Positions 25,127-33,152 of a stretch of 64,000 bases of DNA are shown in pieces. Numbering within the stretch: the first letter of the stretch is position 1; each line of letters opens with the position of its first letter. Location of the stretch: assembly GCA_023150945.1 (NCBI GenBank), contig JAKLJX010000002.1, forward strand, positions 372,001 through 436,000, given 5' to 3'. Source of the DNA: a bacterium (GTDB lineage Bacteria > Zhuqueibacterota > Zhuqueibacteria > Zhuqueibacterales > Zhuqueibacteraceae). A program made the translations under genes and the position numbers. The notes beneath the pieces were generated by a model. The model had not been told where the DNA came from. It ran no database searches and saw only the letters and a program-made list of their open reading frames with translations.

Positions 25127-26027
25127 AGTACACGGCCTCCGTGGCTTTCGTCTGCCGGATGAAACGGATGCCGAACGCCAGCAGAATACCGAAGATCACC
25201 AGCGACAAAGCGGCGGCATAGCCGTAGCGGTAGTAATTGAACACCTGGCGATACACGAAGGAAACCAGAATATGCGTCGAATCCGCGGGTTTGCCGCCGT
25301 CGCTCACCAGCCAGATGACGTTAAAGTTGTTGAACGTCCAAATCACGCCGAGCGTGATGGCCGGCACCATCACCGGTTTCAGCAGCGGCGCGGTGATGGT
25401 CCAGAATTGCTGCCAGGCGCTGGCGCCATCCACGTCCGCGGCCTCATAGAGCTCGCGCGGAATCGACTGCAGGCCGCCGAGCGCGATCACCATCATGAAG
25501 GGAAAACCCAGCCAGATGTTGGTGAGAGTGGCCGCGGTATAGGCCCAGAACGGATCGGACAGCCACTGCACCGGCGCGAGATTGAAAACTTGCTGCATGA
25601 TGAGGTTGATCGCGCCGAATTCATAATTGAACATGCCGCGCCAGGTCAACGCGGTGATATATTGCGGCACCGCCCAGGGCAGAATGAGCAGCGTGCGAAA
25701 GAGCGCGCGCCCGGGCAGCGGGCGGTTGAGCAGCAAGGCGAGAAACACGCCGATGGTGACGTGAAAGAACAAGTTCACCGCCGTCCACAGCAGGGTCTTG
25801 AGAAACAAAACATAGAACAGTGGCTCGGTGAACACCTTGCGGTATTGTTCCAGGCCGACAAATCGCCAATCCAGAAAATGCGACAGGCTCATGTTGGAAA
25901 AGGAAATGACGATGTTGTAGAGGAACGGGTAGAGCACGACGAAACCCAGCACGAGAAAGGAAGGCAGGATGTACAAATACGCGAGCCGGTTTTCGCGGAA
26001 GTTCTGGGCAAGGGCCGTGGCGTTCAC
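25125..26027 (-). CDS. Carbohydrate ABC transporter permease (MalF-like)
   Basis: 300-residue inner-membrane permease, first membrane subunit of the CUT1-type importer. The EAA loop reads YEAADVDGASAWQQFWTITAPLLKPV, and six hydrophobic helices are visible from LAYLYILPSFLVLGFVVLYPF to SLVIFGILLAFGIRF. GTG 26027 is chosen: GGAG stands 5 nt upstream and the protein then begins just before the first helix. Upstream in-frame codons would add a basic, non-hydrophobic tail. Between the binding-protein gene and the MalG-like gene. No ATPase (MalK-like) gene is present, so a shared ATPase elsewhere in the genome is likely, as known for many CUT1 systems. Confidence 0.9.
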   Translation of the reverse strand: MNATALAQNFRENRLAYLYILPSFLVLGFVVLYPFLYNIVISFSNMSLSHFLDWRFVGLEQYRKVFTEPLFYVLFLKTLLWTAVNLFFHVTIGVFLALLLNRPLPGRALFRTLLILPWAVPQYITALTWRGMFNYEFGAINLIMQQVFNLAPVQWLSDPFWAYTAATLTNIWLGFPFMMVIALGGLQSIPRELYEAADVDGASAWQQFWTITAPLLKPVMVPAITLGVIWTFNNFNVIWLVSDGGKPADSTHILVSFVYRQVFNYYRYGYAAALSLVIFGILLAFGIRFIRQTKATEAVY

Positions 26028-26133
26028 ATATTCTCCATCATGAGAGCAAGTTTTTTGCCGGCCGGCGGGAGCACGCGGCCGCGCGGCTGAAGCCAGCCCG
26101 CGATCGTGACCATCACAAATAAACCGCAGCGTC

Positions 26134-27375
26134 TCAGTCGGCAAACATTTCCCGAATCAGCTTTTCGGCGTCGGTCTGCATTTTGAGCGCGGCCTGCTCC
26201 GGCGTGAGCCGGCCGTTGAGCAGGCTTTGATACGCCGGCCGCATGGCGTCCCAGATGGCACGCATCTCCGGAGCAATGGGCATGGGCCGGCCCACGCTGA
26301 GTTGATCCTGCGAGCTGAGCAACAACGGATCTTTCACAAAGATGGAATCACGCCGGGCTTCCTGGCGCGAGGGGATGGCGCGCAGCGCATAGGTGTAACG
26401 CAACACGTTCTCCGGCGCGGTGAGAAAGCGCAAGAGCTGGATCGCCTTGGCACGGCGCTCGCCGGTGAGATTGGCGTTCAGGCAATAGCCGGTGGCGGAA
26501 ACCATCGGCGTCGGCCACAAGCCGGTTTCGGAGACTTGCGGAATGCGCGCCAGGCCAATGTCCACGCCAGCATCAATGTACCCGCCCCAGCTCCACGGGC
26601 CGTTGATCACCATCGCGGCCTTGCCCTGCTTGAAGAGCTGATTGGCGAGATCGAGATCGCATTCAAACGGCACGATCTTGCGCTCGCGCAGCAGCGTGAT
26701 GAATTTTGAGGCGCGAATCGTGGCTTCGGTATTGAGCGTGGGCCGCGCCTGGTCGTCCATCACCCAGCCGCCGTAGCCGCCCAAAAACGGGATGAAAAAA
26801 AACGGCTCGACAAAATTCCACGCCAGCGCATAGGTGTCATACTTGCCGTCGCCATTGAGATCGCGCGAGAGCCGGCTGCCGATCTCCAGCAACTCTGCGG
26901 TGGTGCGCGGCGGCACGGGCAGAATCTTCTTGTTATAAACCAGCGTGAGATGATTGCCGATGCGATCGGCCAGCAAGTAAAGATGGCCCTGATAACGCAC
27001 CAGCGCCATGGGATCGAAGTTGGCAAGCTCTTCCGCGTGCAGCAGGCTGTCATAGGGCTGGATCAACCCCATCACGTGCAGGGGGCCGACCATATCCGCG
27101 GGGCCGTACACCAAGTCCGGGCCGCTGCCCCCCAAGCCGGCGATGATGTAGTTGCTGCGCAATTCTTCGGTTTCATAATAGATCTGCTTGGCGAGCAACC
27201 CGGGATTTTCCCGGCTGAACTTGGCCAGCAGCGAATCCAACACCACGCGGCCGGGCGCAAAATCCTGCGTCCAAATGATCAACTCGTTCGGATCCTGGCG
27301 CGAGCCGCCAAAAGCCAGGTAGAGCATGCCGGCAAACAGAAGGCCCAGAGCCAGGGCGATCGCAAGCTTTCGCAT
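26134..27375 (-). CDS. Extracellular solute-binding protein of sugar ABC importer (MalE-like)
   Basis: 413-residue family 1 binding protein that captures a sugar, probably a malto-oligosaccharide, outside the inner membrane. MalE-like features include IIWTQDFAPG near the start, ANQLFKQGKAAMVINGPWSW (compare MalE NGPWSW) and FLTAPENVLRY. The N-terminus (MRKLAIALALGLLFAGMLYLAFGG) is a signal or anchor helix. It lacks the lipobox Cys, so it is either freely periplasmic or held by an uncleaved helix. ATG 27375 is used: the promoter-like site at 27425-27453 would lie inside any longer coding frame. First gene of the importer operon. Substrate assignment rests on similarity only. Confidence 0.88.
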   Translation of the reverse strand: MRKLAIALALGLLFAGMLYLAFGGSRQDPNELIIWTQDFAPGRVVLDSLLAKFSRENPGLLAKQIYYETEELRSNYIIAGLGGSGPDLVYGPADMVGPLHVMGLIQPYDSLLHAEELANFDPMALVRYQGHLYLLADRIGNHLTLVYNKKILPVPPRTTAELLEIGSRLSRDLNGDGKYDTYALAWNFVEPFFFIPFLGGYGGWVMDDQARPTLNTEATIRASKFITLLRERKIVPFECDLDLANQLFKQGKAAMVINGPWSWGGYIDAGVDIGLARIPQVSETGLWPTPMVSATGYCLNANLTGERRAKAIQLLRFLTAPENVLRYTYALRAIPSRQEARRDSIFVKDPLLLSSQDQLSVGRPMPIAPEMRAIWDAMRPAYQSLLNGRLTPEQAALKMQTDAEKLIREMFAD

Positions 27376-27424
27376 GAGATATGCTTTTTGATAGATGTGG
27401 CTATTCTGCAAAAAAAGTTGCGGC

Positions 27425-27453
27425 AATATAATAAGGCAAGTTCTAATCTGCAA
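27425..27453 (-). promoter_or_regulatory. Promoter-like site of the sugar importer operon
   Basis: TTGCAG (27448-27453), 17 bases, TATATT (27425-27430) then G on the minus strand. Predicted start of transcription near 27418, about 43 nt before the binding-protein ATG, which supports that start codon. Confidence 0.55.
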
Positions 27454-27597
27454 GCCTCAACACTGAGAGGAAGAAATTGCCGGGCAGGAATGCGGGGTGA
27501 GGGTTGGCAACTGCCGCCTCGAAGATTGGGCAGCGCCGGGCAGATGGTGCATCCGGGCGAGCGAGGCGGTTGCGGGCGTTGGAAATCACCGCGGGAG

Positions 27598-27622
27598 GCC
27601 TGCGTTTTTGCAGGACGCAGGC
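27598..27622 (-). terminator. Weak hairpin after the barrel/TPR gene
   Basis: GCCTGCG (27598-27604) and CGCAGGC (27616-27622) form a 7-bp GC stem with an 11-base loop, 23 bp past the stop at 27645. There is no following T-run on the minus strand, so termination is uncertain. Confidence 0.25.
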
Positions 27623-27644
27623 GCGAAGATGCGCAGACTGCGCT

Positions 27645-28916
27645 TCACATCCTGGCAAGCAGCTCCTGCGCCTGCGAAGTCAGCCGGCCGTCGGGAAAGT
27701 CGCGCAGCAAACGCTGCAGCGCCGCGCGTGCTTCCTCGGGGCGCTGCAACTGCACCAAGCTGTTGCCGAGAATGAACAGCGCGTCTTCCTGCCGGGCCGA
27801 GCGCGAGAATTGCAGCACCCGCTGGCAGGCTGCGGCCGCCGCCGCGTAATTCTGCTGTTCATACTGCGCCTTGGCGAGCCAGTAGTGGCAATTGCTGATC
27901 AACACATGCGAAGGAAAGATTTCGATCAGCTCGGTGAACTGCTGCACCGCTTTCGCATAGCGCCGGGCATAGATGCTCTGCAAGGCCTGTTCGTAGGCGC
28001 CGGCGAAGCTTGCAGGCCGCGATGCGGCTGTACCGGCCGCAGATTTTCCCATTTCGTTGCCGGCAGCCGGACGAGTCGAGGCTTTTGAGGGTGAGGTGCC
28101 GGCACGTTTCCGCGGCGCAGAAGAAGCGGTTGCTGCATTGCGGCGCTCAGCCGTTGCCGGCACGCTGCGGGGCGCAGGTGAGGCCGCTGCCACAGGCGCG
28201 CGCGCGGCGGCCTCGGCGCGGCTGGTGCGCCGCTGTTCCGTGAATAGATCGGGCACCGCCGGCGTACCGCCTCGGAAAAAGGAAACACCGAAGCGAACAC
28301 CGATAAAGGCGTCGTGGCGGCCGCTGGCAACCGCGTCGAGATGATCACTCGCCTGAAAATGATAAATCAGGCTGGCGTGCCACAGCATGTGTGCCTGCGG
28401 CTGCCAGCGCGCGCCGGCACCAACCAGGAGGTTGCCGGCATGCAAACGCTTTGACCCGGAGACGCGAAAGTTGAGATAACCGGCGCCGGTCAAAAGATAG
28501 GGCCGAAACCGCTGCTGACTGGTCAATTCATAATCGAACCACAGCTCGCTGCTCACCATTTGCGTGCGGAGAGAGGTGATCGTGCTGTAGGCGGGATACT
28601 TCAGGCTGAGGCGAAATGGCAGGGTGGCATAGCCCAGCGACAAACCCAGGCCGGTGCGCGAGGACAAGCGGTGCTCCAACGAGCCCGCCAGAGCGAGGCC
28701 ATAGCCGGCTTGCGTAATGCGGCCGGTTGCTGCGGCGCCGGTGGCGGCAGAGATCAACCGGGCCTCGCGTTGAGGGCCGGTGAACCGCTGCGTTCCAAAA
28801 CTGAAGCCATAGAGCCAGCGGCCGCTGAGTTGCTGGCTGCGGGCAGCCGTCGCGCCCAAAATCAGCGCGGCACAACCGAGGGCTGCGAGCAGGCGGTATT
28901 TCGACGTCCTTGTCAT
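27645..28916 (-). CDS. Outer-membrane barrel protein fused to C-terminal TPR module (paralogue 1)
   Basis: 423 residues. Signal peptide (LLAALGCAALILGATAARS), then a ~180-residue region of alternating short strands typical of an 8-stranded outer-membrane barrel (GLGLSLGYATLPF, LLTGAGYLNF, DAFIGVRFGVSFF). An Ala/Pro/Arg-rich linker of ~90 residues follows, and then a ~118-residue TPR module (FAGAYEQALQSIYARRYAKAVQQF to the end). The TPR module and barrel match those of the genes at 29665 and 31193, but here the coiled coil found in the others is replaced by the low-complexity linker. ATG 28916 (MTRTSKYRLL) places the signal peptide at the N-terminus. Function unknown; the TPR part resembles CpoB/YbgF. 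Confidence 0.8.
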   Translation of the reverse strand: MTRTSKYRLLAALGCAALILGATAARSQQLSGRWLYGFSFGTQRFTGPQREARLISAATGAAATGRITQAGYGLALAGSLEHRLSSRTGLGLSLGYATLPFRLSLKYPAYSTITSLRTQMVSSELWFDYELTSQQRFRPYLLTGAGYLNFRVSGSKRLHAGNLLVGAGARWQPQAHMLWHASLIYHFQASDHLDAVASGRHDAFIGVRFGVSFFRGGTPAVPDLFTEQRRTSRAEAAARAPVAAASPAPRSVPATAERRNAATASSAPRKRAGTSPSKASTRPAAGNEMGKSAAGTAASRPASFAGAYEQALQSIYARRYAKAVQQFTELIEIFPSHVLISNCHYWLAKAQYEQQNYAAAAAACQRVLQFSRSARQEDALFILGNSLVQLQRPEEARAALQRLLRDFPDGRLTSQAQELLARM

Positions 28917-29169
28917 TGCACCGATATCATCCTGATGGAGAGAGCTGCGGTAGTGACTCGCGGCCAGCAGACGCAGGAATGTCATGCTGGCCGGAGATCA
29001 GACCTTTCAAATCAATTTGGCTAGTCCTACTTCCTCCAGCTCTCGCACTTGAGAGAAAAGGAAGAAAGCGGATCGAAAGAATGCCTGAAACTCCCCTCGC
29101 TCGAATGCAGAGGGAAGACGGCGCCTTCAAAGTGAAATTCTTGCATCAAAAGCAGAGAAGTATTGCCGT

Positions 29170-29228
29170 CTGATCGAGACAACCCAACTGATGCAAATCT
29201 TTTCCGTCGGTTGGGTAGTTTCGATCAG
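29170..29228. repeat. Imperfect inverted repeat, 19-bp arms, 21-base loop
   Basis: CTGATCGAGACAACCCAAC (29170-29188) pairs with GTTGGGTAGTTTCGATCAG (29210-29228), 17 of 19 positions complementary. The loop contains ATGCAAATC. It lies 254 bp upstream of the paralogue-1 barrel/TPR start and would be in its leader if transcription begins further upstream. Confidence 0.85.
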
Positions 29229-29310
29229 TAGGCGGTTTTCTTTGAATCGCGGTTTGTTCGAATTACGGAGTCAGTTTTCCAACGTCACTTTGTCAAGCCT
29301 GTGTCTGCGC

Positions 29311-29630
29311 AAAAACGTTTCAGTCTCGGCTGAGCTGAGGTTTTCCAGATGCCGAGTGTCGCCGATGCAACGGTCATGCCGCGGCAGGAACTCTCTGACC
29401 AAAAAGCTGAAATCGTTCCAACCTCGGCTGAGCCAAGGTTTCTAAAACTGCGAGTGGCGTGGCAACTCCGAAAATTCTGATGCAACGGCCAAGCCGTTGC
29501 AGGAACACTGCTGCCAAAAAGCTGAAAACGTTCCAACCTCGGCTGAGCCGAGGTTTCTAAAACTGCGAGTGGCGTGGCAACTCTGAAAATTCTGATGCAA
29601 CGGCCAAGCCGTTGCAGGAGCATCTTCTCG
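29311..29630. repeat. Three tandem copies of a composite palindromic repeat (115-bp unit)
   Basis: Copies begin near 29311 (degenerate, ~90 bp), at 29401 and at 29516. Each full unit holds palindrome A, CCTCGGCTGAGCCGAGG (29422-29438 with one mismatch, 29537-29553 perfect), and palindrome B, GCAACGGCCAAGCCGTTGC (29482-29500, 29597-29615). Both palindromes and their flanks recur in reverse orientation at 5109-5352. REP/BIME-like organisation with no unique spacers and no open frame. It starts 35 bp after the stop of the gene ending at 29665. Confidence 0.9.
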
Positions 29631-29664
29631 AAAGTCCGCGATTTCGGACGGACACGAGCCAGGC

Positions 29665-31104
29665 TCAGAGTTTCGCCAGCATTTCCTCCGCAGTACCGAC
29701 GAATTCGCTGCTGGGATACTCCTGGATCAATTGGTTGAACACGCGGCGCGCTTCCTCGGTGCGATTGAGCTGCAAATAACTGCGCCCCAGCATGAGCAGC
29801 GCGTTGTCCTTCTTGAGGGAAAGCGAAGCGCGCAACACCTGGTTGAACGATTCGATCGCCGCCTGATAGCTGCCGAGATTGAAATAAGCCTCCCCGCTCC
29901 AATAGTGGCAATGGCTTGCCAGGGCGTGCGTGGGAAAGCGTGATACCAGCATCGCAAAGACTTCGATCGCTTCCTGATACCGTTTCGCGGTCAACAGGCT
30001 CAGGCCCTGTTCATAAGCCAGCGAGAAGCTTGCGCTCGAGCCTTTCGCGGCGGTGGCCGGCGTGCCGCCCAGTGGCGGGGCGCTGCGGCCGGCGGAGAGG
30101 CCGCCGTTGGCGCTGCCGCTTTGCAGCGATTGCAAACGAAGCGCGCGATCCGACAGGGTTTCCTGCAGCGAGGAAATCTCCCGCTCCTTCAACTCGATGC
30201 CCTGGGTCAATTCATCGGCCAATGATTTGAGACGAATGTACTCCTCCATATCCGGCGGCTCGCCGCCGGCGACACCGCCGGACTCCGCACTGCCGCTGCC
30301 GGCGCCAAACGGATCCGACTGCGTGTCATCACCAAAGGCCGGATCCTGATCGTTTTCGGAATCAAACGGGGACATGCCTTCCTGGCCGAAGAGATCTTCA
30401 TCGGGCGTCTGGGCGCGTGGCTGGCCGCCAAAAAGGTACCGCACACCCAACTGACCTTCCACCACCAAAAAGTTGGCGTCCTTCTGGTTGATGTAGGCCT
30501 GCAGTTGAATCGGATCAGAGATCTTGATCTTGTTGAGGCCGCTGGTATCCTGGCGGCCCTTGAGAATGCCGTGCAAGCGCGCCAGGCCGGTCAAAGCAAA
30601 CCGTTCGCTGAGGTGATAATCAACCCCGAGCGCGCCGCTCAGGGAAGGGCTTAAACGGCTGCGGATGCGCTGGCCATTGGCGAAAGTGCTGACGCTGGTG
30701 CCGCGCAAATCGCGCACGTCCCAAAAGATGAAGCCGGCGCCGCCATTGACAAACGGTGCGAAGCGCTGGCTCTGGAAGGGGTAATAGTAGATATTGCCGG
30801 TGATCGCGATGAGATTGGTCTTAAAGGGAAGGGAATTTCCCGAATTGAACATGCTGCCGGTGCCTTTCCAGGCCCGCACCCAGCCGCCCGCGCCCTCCAC
30901 GCCCAGGGCGATGCGGTCGGTGAGGGTATAGCGGGTGGAAATCCCCACCCATTGCTCGACGGTCGAGTAATCGACGTTGTCGCCCGCCATCTTGATTGGG
31001 CCGCCCAAGATCCCGATGGAATACTGCCCAACGGTACCCTGCGCCCAAGCTCCCGCGGCGGCGACGCCCACCAGCACCAGCGCAGCTCTCAGAATACTTC
31101 GCAT
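29665..31104 (-). CDS. Outer-membrane barrel protein fused to coiled coil and TPR module (paralogue 2)
   Basis: 479 residues. Signal peptide (AALVLVGVAAAGAWAQ), then an outer-membrane-barrel-like region to ~245 (RYTLTDRIALGVEGAGGW, FAPFVNGGAGFIFWD, LGVRYLFGG). An acidic linker (DPAFGDDTQSDPFGAG) comes next, followed by a heptad-rich coiled coil (MEEYIRLKSLADELTQGIEL...ISSLQETLSDR) and a C-terminal TPR module of ~118 residues homologous to those of its two neighbours. ATG 31104 has GGAG 8 nt upstream. It is 88 bp downstream of paralogue 3 and probably co-transcribed. The barrel differs from the other two, but the coiled coil and TPR match paralogue 3 closely. Confidence 0.82.
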   Translation of the reverse strand: MRSILRAALVLVGVAAAGAWAQGTVGQYSIGILGGPIKMAGDNVDYSTVEQWVGISTRYTLTDRIALGVEGAGGWVRAWKGTGSMFNSGNSLPFKTNLIAITGNIYYYPFQSQRFAPFVNGGAGFIFWDVRDLRGTSVSTFANGQRIRSRLSPSLSGALGVDYHLSERFALTGLARLHGILKGRQDTSGLNKIKISDPIQLQAYINQKDANFLVVEGQLGVRYLFGGQPRAQTPDEDLFGQEGMSPFDSENDQDPAFGDDTQSDPFGAGSGSAESGGVAGGEPPDMEEYIRLKSLADELTQGIELKEREISSLQETLSDRALRLQSLQSGSANGGLSAGRSAPPLGGTPATAAKGSSASFSLAYEQGLSLLTAKRYQEAIEVFAMLVSRFPTHALASHCHYWSGEAYFNLGSYQAAIESFNQVLRASLSLKKDNALLMLGRSYLQLNRTEEARRVFNQLIQEYPSSEFVGTAEEMLAKL

Positions 31105-31192
31105 ATAGTTATCTCCATATAGCCTGATGATATGAACCCGGTCCTTGGTATCCCTCACGAAGCCAATTCACGATCATCGCTGGTGGTCATGG

Positions 31193-32527
31193 TCAGATTT
31201 TTTCGCGCAAGGCGACTGCTTGGGCCACAAACTCGCTGCGGGGAAATTCCTGAATGAGACGGTTGAATGCCTGGCGGGCGTCCTCGCGGCGATTGAGCCT
31301 GGTGTAACATTGCCCCAGCATCAGCAAGGCGTCGTCCCGCTTCAGGGATTTGGGGAATTCGAGTACGCGCTCGAAGTCGGCGATGGCCGTTTGATAACTT
31401 TCGGCGCGGTATTGCGCTTCGCCCCGCCAGTAGTAGCAATTGCTCGCGAGGCTGTGGTTGGGAAACTGGCTGATCAGAATGGAGAATTTCTCCACCGCTT
31501 CCGCGTATTGTTTGCGATGAAAGCTGGCGAGCGCGTCTTCGTAGGCGCGCGAGAAGCTGCTGGTGCCGGCGGTTGGCGACGGCAGCGGCGCCGCCGCGGC
31601 TTTCGGCTTCTTCTTGATATCTTTTTCCAGGGTCATGGCTTGTTCGCGCTTGGAAACGAGCGCCGTTTGCAGCGAGGAGATTTCGTTCTCCTTGCTGCTG
31701 ATGGCCTGGTTGATTTCTTCGACCAGCGACTTCAGGCGGATGTATTCCTGCATGTCTGCCTGATCACTGCCGTCGGCGGCCGGCGCGCCTTCCAACTCGG
31801 CCAGACGCCCTTCCAAATCGCCCTCGGACTCCAACGCCTCCAGCGGTGATTGCCCGGCCTCGCCTTCATCGAATTGTTCGAGCACGCCGAACGTCTCGTC
31901 CAGCGGGCTGTCCATGGCGGTGCGGCCGAGGAATTTGGTGATGCCGAAGCGCGCGCTGGCAAACGTGTCACGTCCGCCTTTCTGGGTGTCGAGGTTCTGG
32001 CTGGTGGTGTAATGAAAGGCGCCGTTGATATTCAACGCCACGGTGGGAGAGACCATGTAGCGCAGGCCCGCGCCCATGATCGCAGCGGCGTCATTGAAGC
32101 GCTTGGTGGGGGAATTCTGGCCGCGCGGTTTGAAGCCCTCGTAGCTGAAGCCACCGGCGCCCAGCATGACATAGGGATGAACCTTGCCGGTGTTGAGGAT
32201 CTCATAATCCAGCAGCAGATTGCCGTAAAGCAGCGAAGACTTGAGCGTGAGCGATTGCCGTGCGCCGGTCGAAGTGAAGCCGGCGAAATTGAAGGGCAAC
32301 GTGGCATAGCCCAGGGTCAGGCCGGCGCCCAAGCGGCTGGAGAAGCGGTTTCCCAGCATGCCTTCGAGGCCGAGGCCCAAACCCGAGCGTTTGTCATAGC
32401 TCACCAGTTTCTGCGTGCCCCCGGCAAATCCGAAGAGCAAACCTTTCGGCAGGCTCTGCGCGCTGGCCGCGCCGAAGAAAACGCTGCCGGCAGCGGCGAG
32501 AATGAGGCTGAAGCATGTCCGTCTCAT
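31193..32527 (-). CDS. Outer-membrane barrel protein fused to coiled coil and TPR module (paralogue 3)
   Basis: 444 residues. Signal peptide (SLILAAAGSVFFGAASAQ), barrel-like region to ~205 sharing LGYATLPF with paralogue 1, and an acidic linker. The coiled coil (MQEYIRLKSLVEEINQAISS...EISSLQTALVSKR) and the C-terminal TPR module (FSRAYEDALASFHRKQYAEAVEKF...) are both close to paralogue 2. ATG 32527 follows AGGAG by 6 nt. It lies 44 bp after the unknown 189-residue gene. I infer a role at the outer membrane with the helical half in the periplasm; a CpoB-like function is only a suggestion. Confidence 0.82.
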   Translation of the reverse strand: MRRTCFSLILAAAGSVFFGAASAQSLPKGLLFGFAGGTQKLVSYDKRSGLGLGLEGMLGNRFSSRLGAGLTLGYATLPFNFAGFTSTGARQSLTLKSSLLYGNLLLDYEILNTGKVHPYVMLGAGGFSYEGFKPRGQNSPTKRFNDAAAIMGAGLRYMVSPTVALNINGAFHYTTSQNLDTQKGGRDTFASARFGITKFLGRTAMDSPLDETFGVLEQFDEGEAGQSPLEALESEGDLEGRLAELEGAPAADGSDQADMQEYIRLKSLVEEINQAISSKENEISSLQTALVSKREQAMTLEKDIKKKPKAAAAPLPSPTAGTSSFSRAYEDALASFHRKQYAEAVEKFSILISQFPNHSLASNCYYWRGEAQYRAESYQTAIADFERVLEFPKSLKRDDALLMLGQCYTRLNRREDARQAFNRLIQEFPRSEFVAQAVALREKI

Positions 32528-32571
32528 GACAACTCTCCTGAGTAGTTTGCGTCCTTGCAGACAGCCGCGGG

Positions 32572-33141
32572 TCAGGGTTCCGGTTTCGAAACCCTGGTCA
32601 CTGCATTGGTGGGATCGTGGACGATGCCCAGGAACGGCTGCAACTCAACAGGGATGACTTCCTTGATCGTGATGTTCTGATTTGAGTAAAGGTTATAGGC
32701 TTTGACCAGCTCTTCCATTTTGTCCCGCAGCGGGGCGATGGAGCGGTGATCCCGCCCTTGTTCCACTTCACGCCGCAGGGAGATGATGGCGTCGCCGATT
32801 TGTTCGAAATAGTAGTTCTGCATGGACTGGCTGATCAAGCCTTCGACCGACGCATCGACGTCCTTCTCTTTGTCCGCCAGCTTCTTCAGGGTATTCTTCA
32901 GGTGAAAGAGATTGAGCTCCTTGACGAGCTGCCGTTCGAGGCCGAGGTAGACGAACAGCGCCGGATGCTTCTTGTAATACTCCGTCTTGAGGGCGACGGT
33001 TGACAGCAGATACTGTTCGACGAGCGTCCGTTCTTCCTGGGTCAATTTACGATGGCTGGCATAGCGCAAGGCATTGGCGTCGGCATTGTATTCCACTCGT
33101 ATCATCAAATCGGCAAAAGTGAAATAAAAGAGCTCGTTCAT
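32572..33141 (-). CDS. Unknown helical protein next to aroB
   Basis: 189 residues, no family recognised. No signal peptide or membrane segment, so it is probably cytoplasmic. The sequence looks all-helical and charged (KNTLKKLADKEKDVDASVEGLISQSMQNYYFEQIGDAIISLRREVEQG), with an aromatic N-terminus (MNELFYFTFADLMIRVEY). ATG 33141 is used because the aroB stop at 33153 is only 11 bp upstream; a longer frame would run into aroB. The Shine-Dalgarno sequence is weak. It is sandwiched between aroB and the barrel/TPR genes with short gaps, so co-transcription is likely. Confidence 0.75.
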   Translation of the reverse strand: MNELFYFTFADLMIRVEYNADANALRYASHRKLTQEERTLVEQYLLSTVALKTEYYKKHPALFVYLGLERQLVKELNLFHLKNTLKKLADKEKDVDASVEGLISQSMQNYYFEQIGDAIISLRREVEQGRDHRSIAPLRDKMEELVKAYNLYSNQNITIKEVIPVELQPFLGIVHDPTNAVTRVSKPEP

Positions 33142-33152
33142 GGTGGTTTCTT

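Larger units (their letters stand above)
28917..29664. other. 748-bp intergenic region with inverted repeat and tandem palindromic repeats
   Basis: No convincing gene. It contains the long inverted repeat at 29170-29228 and the 115-bp repeat cluster at 29311-29630. The promoter of the gene starting at 28916 is not obvious; a TTGACA near 29296-29301 lacks a good -10. Confidence 0.6.

Noticed and set aside
29278-29301. TTGACA as promoter for the gene starting at 28916
   Set aside because: No acceptable -10 at 16-18 bases; the bases there read TGACTC.
29311-29630. CRISPR or riboswitch cluster
   Set aside because: 115-bp units have no spacers, and the hairpins match the other repeat locus; better explained as palindromic repetitive elements.
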